Shown: in pieces, positions 9,314 to 18,837 of the stretch | How positions within the stretch are numbered: position 1 is the first letter of the stretch | Layout of the letters: each line of letters opens with the position of its first letter | Made by a program: the position numbers and the translations under genes | From: Physocladia obscura | Lineage: Eukaryota > Chytridiomycota > Chytridiomycetes > Chytridiales > Chytriomycetaceae | Direction: 5' to 3' | Length of the DNA stretch: 22,505 nucleotides | Assembly (NCBI GenBank): GCA_027596945.1 | Contig: JADGJH010000283.1 | Coordinates: forward strand, 1-22,505 | The notes under the pieces: model-generated | Seen by the model: the letters and a program-made list of their open reading frames with translations, nothing else | Told to the model about the DNA's origin: nothing | The model's database searches: none

Positions 9314-9746
9314 AAATTAATTTATTATAGGAGTATTGCAAAGTTCAAATGATGTTTTTTCAGAAATAAACGAAGCTGTTCTTTAAGGAAAATACCAAAA
9401 GCCTTGTCTTTCTTTTCTTATGTAGAAAGGATGATCTAGTTTTCAGTGTACTATGACTTTCGGCTTCATTCTTTCGTTGTTTGAGGCAAAAAGACAGGAT
9501 TATTAGCAAATATTTGAAGTGACAGCAATCTATGTTTCTTCATACATGAGATTAACCAAAAAATCGTCTTTTGAATTTTGTAAGGAATTGGTAACATTAT
9601 TGTTTATTTGAGTTGATATGGCTGAAAACGGGAACTCAAAAAAAAAAAAAGCTCCCAGATGATGTTTAATTATAAAAATGTTGAAAATAACTTGAGGTAT
9701 CATGAGATAAGCCATTCATGCTGTTTGCTTTTCTTTTTATCATTTG
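9314..9746. other. Intergenic region after the polygalacturonase
   Basis: A 3' processing signal (AATAAA, 9365-9370) lies close after the polygalacturonase stop. The rest is AT-rich with a 12-base A-run near 9640. Open frames on either strand have no recognisable domain. The last part should hold the promoter, or an undetected first exon, of the following gene. Confidence 0.45.
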
Positions 9747-10664
9747 ATGACAACTTTATTGCCTCTTTCAACAATAGAGTTTCCCTGGTTGCATTCGCAG
9801 TCACCGCCACGACAAACTTCACCTGGACTATTGGAAAATCTACTCCTAAATCGACGCTCAGCACAGACGGCGGCGCAACGAATAGCTGCACTCCTAATTC
9901 ACAAAAACAAAAACCTCATAAACCCCAGCACAACAAACGCGTCGCTCTATGCTGCCGGTGCAATTGCCGGTGCTGTCGCGACTGCCATCAATGCAATTGC
10001 CGCTTTGCCGCAGCTCGCACTAGTCAGTCAGCTTTCGGATGAACATCACGCGATTTCGGATATTGATGAGGTTGAGCTGAAGAAGAGTCTTGCTTGTTTC
10101 CAACCGGCAGTGTTGGCTGCGTTTCGATCGGGCGCATCTGTTCTCCACTTGCGTGGTCTGGTTCCAGCGCTGTCAGTTCCGCCGAGTCGTGACAGTTCTT
10201 TAATCAATGGGCGGTTAGACTTGCTTCATCTAACATACGGACCGTCGCCGAATATATGGCGTAAGGCAGTAAAAAATAACGATGATTCAATTGAATATAT
10301 TGTGCAAAAATGGAGCCGGACAGTTTCCCTAGCAGTTTTGCGGAAGGACAGAGTGTTTGAAAGCAATGAACAGCAAACACGTGTATTGCGTGCAGCGCTG
10401 GGTCAAGGATGTGTGGCAAATGCGCGTGTACGAGTTACTATTGGTGGATGTGGTGTGCGATATTCGGTAACTGACACGCAAACAGGGGTCCTTGTTGTGG
10501 ATGATAAGCGTTTGTACGTGGAATTTGAGCTGGAAAGTAAGCATTCGGACGAATGGATCATTGAAAATGCAGAAAGAAAAAAGTCAGAAACGCGAGAAAT
10601 GGTTGATTTGGGATGGAGTGTTGTTGGGATTGATGGGTTGGCATTTGTTGAAACGATAATTTGA
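9747..10664 (+). CDS. Unrecognised protein, possibly Tim44-like / mitochondrial
   Basis: A single open frame of 305 residues from the ATG at 9747. The first 60 residues are basic, Ser/Ala/Leu-rich and nearly free of acidic residues, which would suit a mitochondrial presequence. A small-residue hydrophobic segment follows (SLYAAGAIAGAVATAINAIA, about 67-86). The C-terminal part (about 195-305) contains ARVRVTIGGCGVRYSVTD, DDKRLYVEFELE, IIENAERKKSETREM and ends GWSVVGIDGLAFVETII. That strand-helix-strand pattern with a late Glu/Arg helix and a closing Trp-containing strand is reminiscent of Tim44-like domains such as the Mba1/mL45 ribosome receptor. This is a weak resemblance, not an identification. 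The stop (10662-10664) lies only two bases before the next ATG, that of NUS1. The start could instead lie in an upstream exon. Confidence 0.5.
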   Translation: MTTLLPLSTIEFPWLHSQSPPRQTSPGLLENLLLNRRSAQTAAQRIAALLIHKNKNLINPSTTNASLYAAGAIAGAVATAINAIAALPQLALVSQLSDEHHAISDIDEVELKKSLACFQPAVLAAFRSGASVLHLRGLVPALSVPPSRDSSLINGRLDLLHLTYGPSPNIWRKAVKNNDDSIEYIVQKWSRTVSLAVLRKDRVFESNEQQTRVLRAALGQGCVANARVRVTIGGCGVRYSVTDTQTGVLVVDDKRLYVEFELESKHSDEWIIENAERKKSETREMVDLGWSVVGIDGLAFVETII

Positions 10665-10666
10665 AC

Positions 10667-11793
10667 ATGAGTGAAAGAACAAAAATCAGACCAGCAAAGT
10701 CGGCAACAGTGACGTTCTTTGTTTATACGCAGCTGCTGCGAGTGCTTGAATTTGCTCTACGAATCTGGACGCAATGGATTGTATGGAGCTGGACTAATCT
10801 GATTGGACACCAAGAGCAAATGAAACAACATGGAAGCAAATTGTGGATTAACAATGCGGAGCATGTTCTCGCAGATGTCGAAGCTATCATTGCAAAGGGA
10901 ACTGCACAACGAAAAAAACCTTGCCATATTGCTGTAATTGTCGGCGAAACAATCGCCGGTGAAACAGGAAATACCCAGAAGTACAAAAATAACTATGGAA
11001 ACGCTGAAACCAGCGCGAAATTCAAGAACGAAACCATTTGCGGTCTCGCACGTTTTTGTGTTTATGCTGCCGCTGCTGAAATTTGCGCCATATCCGTGCT
11101 CTTTGTTTCGACTTCAGATTCGATGTTCTGTTCCCATCCGCGTCTCATTGGCGTTATTGTCGATGCCGCTGAGCAGATTGGTCTGTTTATTTCCTCCGAT
11201 ACTCTGCTTTCCCTCAACTACAAAGCTGAAATAATCACGTTGAATTTTTCTGCCTCGAATTTAAGTGTCAAGCTGGCAAGTTCCAGCACACCTTCATTAT
11301 TACCAGACTCCAACAGACCACAAGCTTTGCAACATAAAAAAGTTTCGTTAACCATAAGATTTATTGACCCTGCAACAACCGGGAAATCTCAAATTGTAAA
11401 CATTACGAAATCTCTGGCGCGTTCGGCTCTTGATGCGAAATTTGCAACTCCACAAAACAGAAATCAGCCGCGATTTTCGGATACTATTGACTTACAAATG
11501 ATGGATCAGTTGCTAGCTGTTCCAAATGAACTCGGCGACCCTGATTTGCTCTATGTCTTCCAACGGGGGCCGGCTTACGCCCCTTTGACACTTCATAATT
11601 ATCCTCCATGGGAACTTCGTCTAACTGAGATTTAGTGAGTAACCAAAGAAAAAACAAAAAACATACAAATAGATTTCGTGATGTTCTAACTAAATTCATT
11701 AGCCATATTAACGGTTCAGGAATACCAAATTATAATGACTTTTTACATGGGCTGTCAGTTTATTTAAGCAAAGAAAAGCGAGTTGGGAAATAA
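10667..11793 (+). CDS. NUS1: NUS1/NgBR-like subunit of dehydrodolichyl diphosphate synthase
   Basis: This is the non-catalytic partner of the cis-prenyltransferase that makes dolichol phosphate precursors at the ER. I read two exons, 10667-11634 and 11703-11793, giving 352 residues. An N-terminal hydrophobic stretch (VTFFVYTQLLRVLEFALRIW, about 16-35) fits the NUS1 membrane anchor. CHIAVIVGE starts the prenyltransferase-like fold. The C-terminal signature DPDLLYVF...YPPWELRLTEI matches the DPDL...PWxIRLTEI hallmark. Without splicing, the frame stops right after RLTEI. Splicing the GTGAGT donor at 11635 to the AG at 11701-11702 adds about 30 residues ending KEKRVGK, which supplies the C-terminal R-x-G motif needed for activity in known heterodimers. 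The middle of the protein (about residues 95-240) carries low-complexity insertions. The gene starts two bases after the preceding stop. Confidence 0.83.
11635..11702 (+). other. Short last intron of NUS1
   Basis: A 68-base intron with donor GTGAGT, a branch-like TTCTAAC at 11684-11690, and acceptor TTAG. Reading through instead gives an immediate TAG at 11633-11635, formed partly by the donor itself. The spliced frame continues to a TAA at 11791-11793. An internal AG at 11671-11672 would give a stop at once (TAA), so the later acceptor is preferred. Confidence 0.75.
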
Positions 11794-12145
11794 AAACTCC
11801 CGAATTTCGCAATATACTTGCTATTTTCTAAAAATCAAAAAAATCTTGTCAAAATCAAAGTTTGTATTGAGTGGATCAAAGATGAAAATGCGTTTGGATA
11901 GAATTTGGTGAGAGATAAATCTAAGGTTTTGTATTGTGCTTAAGCCAGTTGTGTAAATTGTTTGGCTGCTTTTCCAACAGGTATCGCTTCATAGTGGTTA
12001 AATTTTCAACATAGAGCCAGTCATGAGACGGCCACCACTGATGTCTCCAATAAGGAAATTACTTTTCTCAAAGTTGTACATCAAATTTTTTTCTTTTTTA
12101 TCTGTTCTGTTGTCTGACAAATAATAAGATATTTCGCCAATTAGT
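11794..12145. other. Convergent intergenic region, NUS1 to the synthase-lyase gene
   Basis: The two flanking genes converge here, so this stretch should contain both 3' ends. It is AT-rich. A minus-strand open frame (11998-12192) overlaps the end of the synthase-lyase gene in another frame and has no recognisable domain. I see nothing else. Confidence 0.45.
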
Positions 12146-15100
12146 TCATTTCTTTGCACCACACCCACAACGCTTGTCTTTTTCAGCAACAACCCGTTGG
12201 TATTCCAACTTCCGTCTAAAATTTATCATTATCCCACATGCAAGTGCAACCACACCAACGGCCATAAATACCCCAATTATGCTGATAATAACATCTCCTG
12301 CGACACTCAACCACACAATCTCAACAGCATATGGCGTTATATCGTACCAAAGTAGCTGTATGTCATGAGTTGCTGCCAAATTCACACCAAGAGCTTTGCT
12401 GATTTGAATATACGAGTGGATTGAAACGAGAGAAGAGTTGTACATGGATGGTGTTGGTGGATACACGTTTTGCTGCTCTAAGGCCCAGTTTGACTTTGGA
12501 TATTTTTCAAGGTCTAAGGAATGTGCTGTGTATAGAAGTCGTGCGAATTTCGGTATTTCTACCGAAATCGCTTGTATGGAGTGTGGCCAACCACTTTCTG
12601 GGTTGTACGTTGGCGGAAAAAGGTAGTTTATGCTTCCCGTGATTGATTGAGCGGGAAAACCAGTAGATCCAATGTAACTAAACGGTACAGATTTACCAAC
12701 AGAGATAATGTACTGGGATAGCAGCAGCAACGCACTAGATTATTTTGGACAAGTTTAAAAATAAAATAAAATAAACGAATCAGGTTACCTCAAATCAAAT
12801 AATTGATAGTGATACGCATGATGACGCAAAATCTCATAAGGCATGGATCCATTATCAGAAATCTGAGTATCAATTAAATAGTAAACACTGAAATTCGATG
12901 ATGCTGAGTCAAGGGAAGGCAGTTCCATAAGTGTCGTATTACCCAAGTATCCGCCGATACTCGCAAGGTGGATTGCGTGATATGTTAAATGGTTGTTTCT
13001 TAGGGTTTCACCTTCATAAATAATCAATATGTTAGCTTTATGCATGTCATAAAACGCGAGATGTCCCTTACTTGCGCTTGTTCCAATATCTGAGGTTGTT
13101 AACCAATCCATGTAATTCTCCATCCAAACACTCAATTGAATGTCATCATCTTCCGTCCATGCACTACTGTCTTGGATCAAAATTAGCGCATCAAAAACTT
13201 GATGCATTGAAAGCCCAAAATCCAAAAGTCCATTCGATTCTGAAAAGTTATCATTCCGATTCGTTCTGACTTGAGCGTAGTTCAGATTTGGATTTAGTGA
13301 ATATTTGGGATCAATGAACCATTGGCGGATGGCGCGCGCAGTTTCTGTCGCGTAAGCAAGTGTATTGAGGTAGAAGTATCCAAGAGATAAAATTTTCACA
13401 TTTTTTGTAAGGTTGCCAAATCTGTATCAAAAGTTTTTAAAACAAATAAATAAAAAGCAGAAAGAGGAAAAAAAATAAAAACAGGAAAAAAAAAGTTCTG
13501 GAGAACCAAACTTACAAGGCGTGATCTTGAATTGTATAAATATCTGGGTTAACCTCTGGATCTAAATCCACATATGGTAAATCGTTTGGCACTGGTTTTG
13601 AAGTGTCAGGAAAATAGTATCGAGCGAGAGAATAGTAATCTTTCGAGTCATTTGATGCAGGTAGTTTCGTTTTTAAAGTCACAGAGTATGTTGTTTCGTT
13701 GCTAGATTGGAGAGTTTTGTCACATTCTTTACGCAGCTTTGAGAGTGTGAAAACAACTTGCTTGTTGTATTGATTTGAATTAATATAGTTGCGATTGTTA
13801 ACCATCTGTTGATAATTTCCTTGAACCAGTGCATTCGAAGTGTAGAAAGACGTTTTTTGGAGAGTGGCAGCTTCGGAGACTGGGACGGCACAGAAACAAA
13901 GTAAAGAACAGACTAAAAGAGGAAGAATAGTGCTTTGGCTTCCTCTGAAAGTCGACGGTGTCGATCTTCCCCAAGTTGAACTTGTTGAAGAATTGGATGC
14001 CTCGCTTGTCGAAACACCAGGAACTGTAATTTCTTCCAACTCTGTCGGGCGCGATAAATCCATATAATTATCAGTAGTCGGTCTTCGCGATGGTATATTT
14101 TTGTCATCTGCTCCTGCACGTGTTCCCCAGTCCGTGACTCGCAGAGTGAAGAGACAGTATATTTTCATTATAGCAAAGTACCAGCTGAAAACAAGCCATA
14201 CTGGGATTGCAATTATATCTTGCGGCCTGCGAACAAAGTGTGGCAAATATTTAATTGCCCTCGAGAGTAGAAGCCACCCGACATACGTCCCAATAACAGT
14301 TTCAACTGAATAATTCGGACCAATATTAGCCGGATGAAACGCGTAGTAGAAAACAGTGACTGGGCCAACCAGCTGTTCAAATTGAGTTTGATTAGTCGTT
14401 CGTGAAAAATTAATTTCACATTACCAATGTAATTGGATTAAAAAACTTGTCAATCATTGTGTAAGCCGTGAAAGGGTTTCTGCGCCAAATCTGACGCTCA
14501 AAAAATATACTTTTAAGATCAGAACGCCATGAATTACGAGTCCATCGTAACAGCTGCAATAAAAACTTGTAATTATCCTTGAATGTCGATTTAATTTCCA
14601 CTTGGGGGCATGCTTGAATCCATGTATCCCAATAGTGTGAATGAAGCCAGCGAGTAAGGAACTTGTCGTCTCCGGAATGTTGATGATACTTCTTAACCCA
14701 AAACTCGTTTGCAAACTGATGTTGAAACTTTGAATCTTTCAGAATCTTTGAGCGATATGCAGCAGTACGACCACTAAGACAGCATACACCTCCATCAATG
14801 GCAGTAGTGGCGCAAATTTCAACGTTACGGATCTGTTTGACGAAAATTAAATAACAAAATATCGTACTATTCGATTTTTACCGAAATACGATACGCAGCG
14901 AGAATTTCCCAAATGGTGAATCGTTTTCCAAGCGGAATAGCAACTTGAGAAGTCCCTGGAGATTCAAGTCAGAGGTCAGAAAAACATTTCCTGTTTTCAC
15001 TTACCAACACCACCAACTCGAGGATTTTCGAATGGGGCTAAAATCCATGTCAGAAGAGTTGACGGCCAAAGCACATCATCATCGCAGAATACAATAATAT

Positions 15101-15575
15101 TAGTTTTTGTTTCGTTAATTCCTGCAATCATTTGCAAACGCTTGTTGGCTTTTGGGACAGTAATGACTCTGACAACTTGTGATTGCGGATCACATCGCCT
15201 TGCAATAAGTTCTAGAGGTTGCCTTGATGCTTCAACGGTTACAATAATTATTTTTGCGGGCTGACATGCAAGCCACTGTTGCGAAAAAATTAGTTGAACA
15301 GTTCTGAGAGAGTGAATTTTTTTTTTTTTGACGGAAATTCAATGGATTACCGTCATTAGAGCCATTTCAATCTCTTTTCCATGGTCAATTGTTGGCACAA
15401 TAATTGTTACGTCTTTTTCTGGAAAGAGCTCAGGATGACAGCGTGGCTTTATTGGTTTGTAGACAAACAGATAGATAGCGAGCTTGAAAAGATACCAGAA
15501 CCAGCGGTAAATGCCAACGAATCCGATTTCAAGGGGTATTCCAGCAGCAAAGTTCAGATTCTTGAGATAAAGCAT
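12146..15575 (-). CDS. Fusion protein: GT2 (Cps1/hyaluronan-synthase-like) polysaccharide synthase plus alginate-lyase-like domain
   Basis: Seven exons fit with consistent phases: 15575-15351, 15275-15005, 14955-14882, 14832-14425, 14372-13516, 13421-12789 and 12734-12146, giving 1018 residues. After an N-terminal membrane helix (about 23-42), the GT2 core starts at VTIIVPT (about 57) and keeps CDDDVLWP (Asp 140-142), SGDDKFLTRW (244-247) and QLLRW (283-287), the processive-synthase signatures. Two or three membrane helices follow (about 327-401). After a Ser/Thr-rich linker comes a further helix (ILPLLVCSLLCFCAV, 475-489). Residues about 496-935 match the PF05426 alginate-lyase pattern: DYYSLARYYFPDTSKP, NPDIYTIQD, FIDPKYSLNPNLNYAQ (647-662), WTEDDD, and EILRHHAYHYQLFDL (about 808-822). 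A last helix (about 963-992) is followed by FRRK. The charges place the lyase outside and the tail in the cytosol. Exon 5 alone covers the synthase end, linker, anchor and lyase start. The polymer made is unknown; uronic-acid content is inferred. Confidence 0.85.
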
Positions 15576-15896
15576 TTTTTTGAAATGTAATGGTTTATCG
15601 TGCTTTGTGCTTGATTGGATTTCTGAAAGAGTTTTGGCAAAGCAATTTTTTGTCTAGTTTTGCTTTGCTTCCAAAAATTTTCAGTGTCGAACTTTTTGCT
15701 TCACATGTTGATGCTAATTTCCACCAAGGAAACTAAGAGAAAGGTAAAAGGAAGAAGACACAAGAACAACTTGTGATTTTAATTCACCGATGGTATCAAT
15801 CAACAAAAAAAAAAAAAAAGGAGATTCAATGTTTGTTCCAATTTGGACCCATGCGATGTGATGTTTGAAGACTGCACCTAGAAAGTCCGGTTAAAA
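15576..15896. other. Divergent promoter region
   Basis: This 321-base gap lies between the start of the synthase-lyase gene (- strand) and the start of the wax-synthase-like pseudogene (+ strand). It contains a 15-base A-run near 15806. No conserved regulatory element could be identified by eye. Confidence 0.4.
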
Positions 15897-17238
15897 ATGG
15901 TTCTTCAGAGGTTCTGCGGCATCACTATTGCTCTGTATTACCGGCTTCTGACTCGAACGAGTCTTTCAACCAAACAGCAAATCATTCTCGTTGGTACAAC
16001 TCATCTGCTATTGACAGCATTATTTCCCTGCGCAAATCCACACTTTAACATATTCACAAAAGTGAGTGTTTCCGGCTTTTTGCTCCTTTAGAATTATCGA
16101 CTTTGCCCAGGTAAACATCCAAAATCTGACTTTTTTACTTGTCGCCTCCAGATACACCTCCATCAAGCAGTTGTTGAATGTGTTAGTCCTTTTTATCAAT
16201 CACTTTTTAACAGAATCAAAACACGGTTCTGGTCTTTCTTTGAGTATATCGAGTTTTTTATTATAGAAACAGCGTTCATCAAAGTACGATGCATGGAAGC
16301 TCACTGGGGTTAATCGAATACATCCACAAACCCGCACTATGCTACTCTATTTCAATTTATTCGTTCGCCAGTCCTGTATTTTAGTCGTCTATAGTTTTAC
16401 GGTTGCATTCTTCAGGACACGAGAATTTGCACCGCGTTTTGGAATTTTGTCACCCTTTGATTTTCCTGCAGTGATCGATTATACAATACTTGGTGTTATG
16501 GGATTTTGCATAATGGAGCTTGGTGAAGTAATTTTTATCCTTGTAAAAGCATTCTTATTATTCATACTATTTTCCCAACTTGTAAAAACAGGTCACGCTG
16601 TACCTGCTGTGTTATTAGCTTGGTTATTCAACGCACCAATTGTTCCTTTGTTTAATAATTCTTTTTTGGCTTTATCTTTGCAAGAATTTGGAAGTTTACA
16701 TCTACTGTAAAAACTTGACTTATTTATTTTTTTGTTAGTGGGTGCGTCGATGGAATCTGCCAATTAAGTCATACCTTCATCATAATATTTTCTTGCCAAC
16801 CTTGCGTCTGCTAACTCATTCCGAAACTACTGGAAAATTTTATCAAAAATTGCCAAATATAATTGCCTGTATGGCATCTTTTACGTTTTCTGGAATTGTT
16901 CATGAATATTTTGCATGGCTTTTTTGTTTTGGTCAACAGAAATTTGGAGAAAATTTAACGTTTTTCATATTACAAGGGGTTTTTTGCGTTGTTGAACATA
17001 GGATAATGAAAGCCAGCGGGTTTGGCAGGACTTGGGGGTGATCTTTGTGGTGGAAAATTATTCGTTGGATTTGTAAGACCGACCTTTCTCATTTCTTTGT
17101 CTTGCTTTTCCAACGTTTATGATTCTTATATTAACGAACCCCCTGATTGTTGGACCTTATGTTCGACATTTCGAAGTTAATGAACTTCCAGCGCCAGCAA
17201 TATTCCTCTCATTTTTCAATAAAATCATCACTGTTTGA
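15897..17238 (+). pseudogene. Wax-synthase-like MBOAT O-acyltransferase, apparently decayed
   Basis: This family esterifies fatty alcohols or related acceptors with acyl-CoA in the ER membrane. Exons 15897-16061, 16152-16181, 16267-16689 and 16739 onward read in one phase. Residues include KYDAWKLTGVNRIHPQTR, FGILSPFDFPAVIDYTILG, several hydrophobic helices, then SLQEF joined to W-RRWNLPIKSYLHHNIFLP and SGIVHEYFAW. These match the SLREFWGRRWN and SGxxHE signatures of fungal MBOAT_2 / wax synthases, including the conserved His. Damage is visible. The intron at 16690-16738 begins GGAAGT where GTAAGT is expected. The last frame stops at TGA 17039-17041 before the family's C-terminus. The remaining tail (GPYVRHFEVNELPAPAIF, ending 17238) lies in another frame. 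Sequencing errors could explain one lesion but hardly all three. Confidence 0.65.
16690..16695 (+). other. Broken 5' splice site (GGAAGT for GTAAGT)
   Basis: The two flanking exons join in frame exactly across the conserved SLQEF-W-RRWNLP motif if the intron is 16690-16738. The acceptor (TTTTTTTGTTAG) is good, but donor position +2 is G instead of T. No alternative GT nearby keeps the frame. Confidence 0.6.
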
Positions 17239-17710
17239 TTGCTCTTTTTGAACTTGCAGAAATAAAAATTTTCTGGATGGCAAAGTCAGTGCAGAAAACA
17301 ATAAATTAAGCAATGTTTTGTTTCAGATTTTTGTTTTAGAAAATAGCATTTAGAAGGCTGGGGTCAAAAAGAATTTTTTTAGCAAGATAATATAATCAGC
17401 AAATCATAAATGTTACACAATTTACCGAATTTTAATACTGTTTTTCCCAAATATCGTAGGCCAAAAATACATTTTTGCAACTAATTTTTTTTGATAACGG
17501 CATTTGATAATTTTGGATTGTGATTAACATCGATTGTTCGAAATAAATTACTACGTAACATACGCATTTTTGCAATTTTACTGAGATTCTTCAATGAGGT
17601 TTTTTTTTATTGGCCAATATCGGAATGCAAAAACTGATAAGAATTTTCGAATTTTTTTTTCACAGATTGTCTTTATTAATATTAATAAACTACACACAAA
17701 ATAAACTGAA
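17239..17710. other. AT-rich spacer between two pseudogenes
   Basis: No gene, RNA or structured repeat is visible here. The stretch consists of AT-rich DNA with several T- and A-runs. A minus-strand open frame (17578-17847) overlaps the next pseudogene in another frame and looks incidental. Confidence 0.45.
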
Positions 17711-18091
17711 ATGAAAGTATACTTTGCATCGCAAAAACTTCCTGACCAGCTCCGGCAAAAACTTGAGTGACTAGGCCACTGTGTGATTGGACCATTTGAG
17801 GAAGGGCTTTCTGATAGCAAGGGTGAAAGCATTGAATGCATTGTCACTGTTGGCGATGCACCTTCAAGTGAATAACTTCCAACATTTCTTGGATGTTTGC
17901 CAAATCTGAAACTCGTCGCATGTCTTACATCTGGCTACGAATGTCTGGCTCCTGCAATCGACTTTTGCCGGCAGAGAGGAATTGATGTCACACATTCGAC
18001 TGATGCAAATTCTTCTTGCGTCGCAGGTCAATGCCTGGTTGGTATATATAGGGTTGCATTTGATATCAAACTTGAAGATATTGGTTTTTGA
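17711..18091 (+). pseudogene. D-2-hydroxyacid dehydrogenase N-terminal fragment with two internal stops
   Basis: One frame reads from ATG 17711 to TGA 18091. It shows the substrate-binding half of a D-isomer-specific 2-hydroxyacid dehydrogenase: MKVYFASQKLPDQLRQKLE, a central CIVTVGDA, then PNLKLVACLTSGYECL and RGIDVTHSTDANSSCVAGQC. These resemble the PNLKLVA..GYE and RGIxVTH...AN..CVAD hallmarks of the family. Two in-frame stops interrupt it (TGA 17768-17770 and TAA 17873-17875). The NAD-binding Rossmann half and the catalytic Arg-Glu-His residues are missing, so only about 125 of some 320 codons remain. It is a dead fragment, in the same decayed zone as the wax-synthase remnant. Confidence 0.7.
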
Positions 18092-18151
18092 AATAAATAT
18101 AAATAAAAAATTACATAAATATATGCATGTAAAAATTAATTAATTTATTTA

Positions 18152-18785
18152 TCATTCTTGGTGATCTGTGTCTGCTTGCGTTTCAACTCTGTTTAAAATC
18201 TCTTGGCTAATTTTCGATTTTTCAGGATTCAAAGTTGTAGATGTGTTCTCAAGAACAAAGCACTGTTTTAAGAGTATGTACAGGCCCACCAACAGCAATA
18301 ATCAGCATCCAATTGCTCTCTTCTTCTTTTCATTCCAGTCAAGATGTTTTCTAACAATTCAATTGACTGATAGTTGCCATTTATTGCAACGTGATTGGCT
18401 TGTTGATTCATACAATTTTGAATATCTGTGTCTGTTACTGTATGAAGAAATAAATTATGATATTCAAAAGGTGGAAACTGTGAAAGGCTGTCTTGTAAAT
18501 GCGCTGGTTCAGAAAAAATGTAGTCGGCCCAAAGTCCCCAAGAAACATCACACAATTTAAAAGTTGCTTCATGAGTCTCTTTCAACTTCAAAACCAACTC
18601 ATTGTGAACAGGCTCTGCGGCTGCTCCTGCTTGATCTAATTTTCTGGAGCAAAAAGCTTTTCAATCAATGTCAAAATTTCTCTTGACGAAATCACCGTTG
18701 AATAGGTCATAACTGCAATATCAATCGCTTCATCCTGCAAATTTTGTAGTTTTGTTTGATCTATTTCAGATGGTTTGATCCAAAG
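18152..18785 (-). pseudogene. Unrecognised gene remnant or multi-exon gene in three frame blocks
   Basis: Three protein-like blocks follow one another on the minus strand. The first, about 18785-18640, includes KLQNLQDEAIDIAVMTYST and EILTLIEKLFAPEN. The second, about 18630-18270, includes KETHEATFKLCDVSWGLWAD and NGNYQSIELLENILTGMKRR. The third, about 18250-18152, includes LENTSTTLNPEKSKISQEIL and ends at TGA 18152-18154. They are in different frames. I found no intron with good borders and compatible phase between them, so frameshift decay is favoured. I recognise no domain. The blocks look like real former coding sequence because each is free of low complexity and has normal amino-acid usage. 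Confidence 0.35.
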
Positions 18786-18837
18786 GGTGCAATTTTAAAC
18801 TGCTGGAACCACAATATGTTATGAGTATATGATGTGA

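Noticed and set aside
16062..16151. Two short introns around a 19-base exon (16092-16110) in the wax-synthase gene
   Set aside because: That reading breaks the frame; a single 90-base intron from GTGAGT at 16062 to the AG at 16150-16151 keeps phase and continues the protein.
15897..17041. Identification as DGAT1/sterol O-acyltransferase
   Set aside because: The RRWNLP motif preceded by SLQEF and followed by SGIVHEY fits the wax-synthase MBOAT_2 branch better than the FYxDWWN pattern of DGAT1/SOAT.
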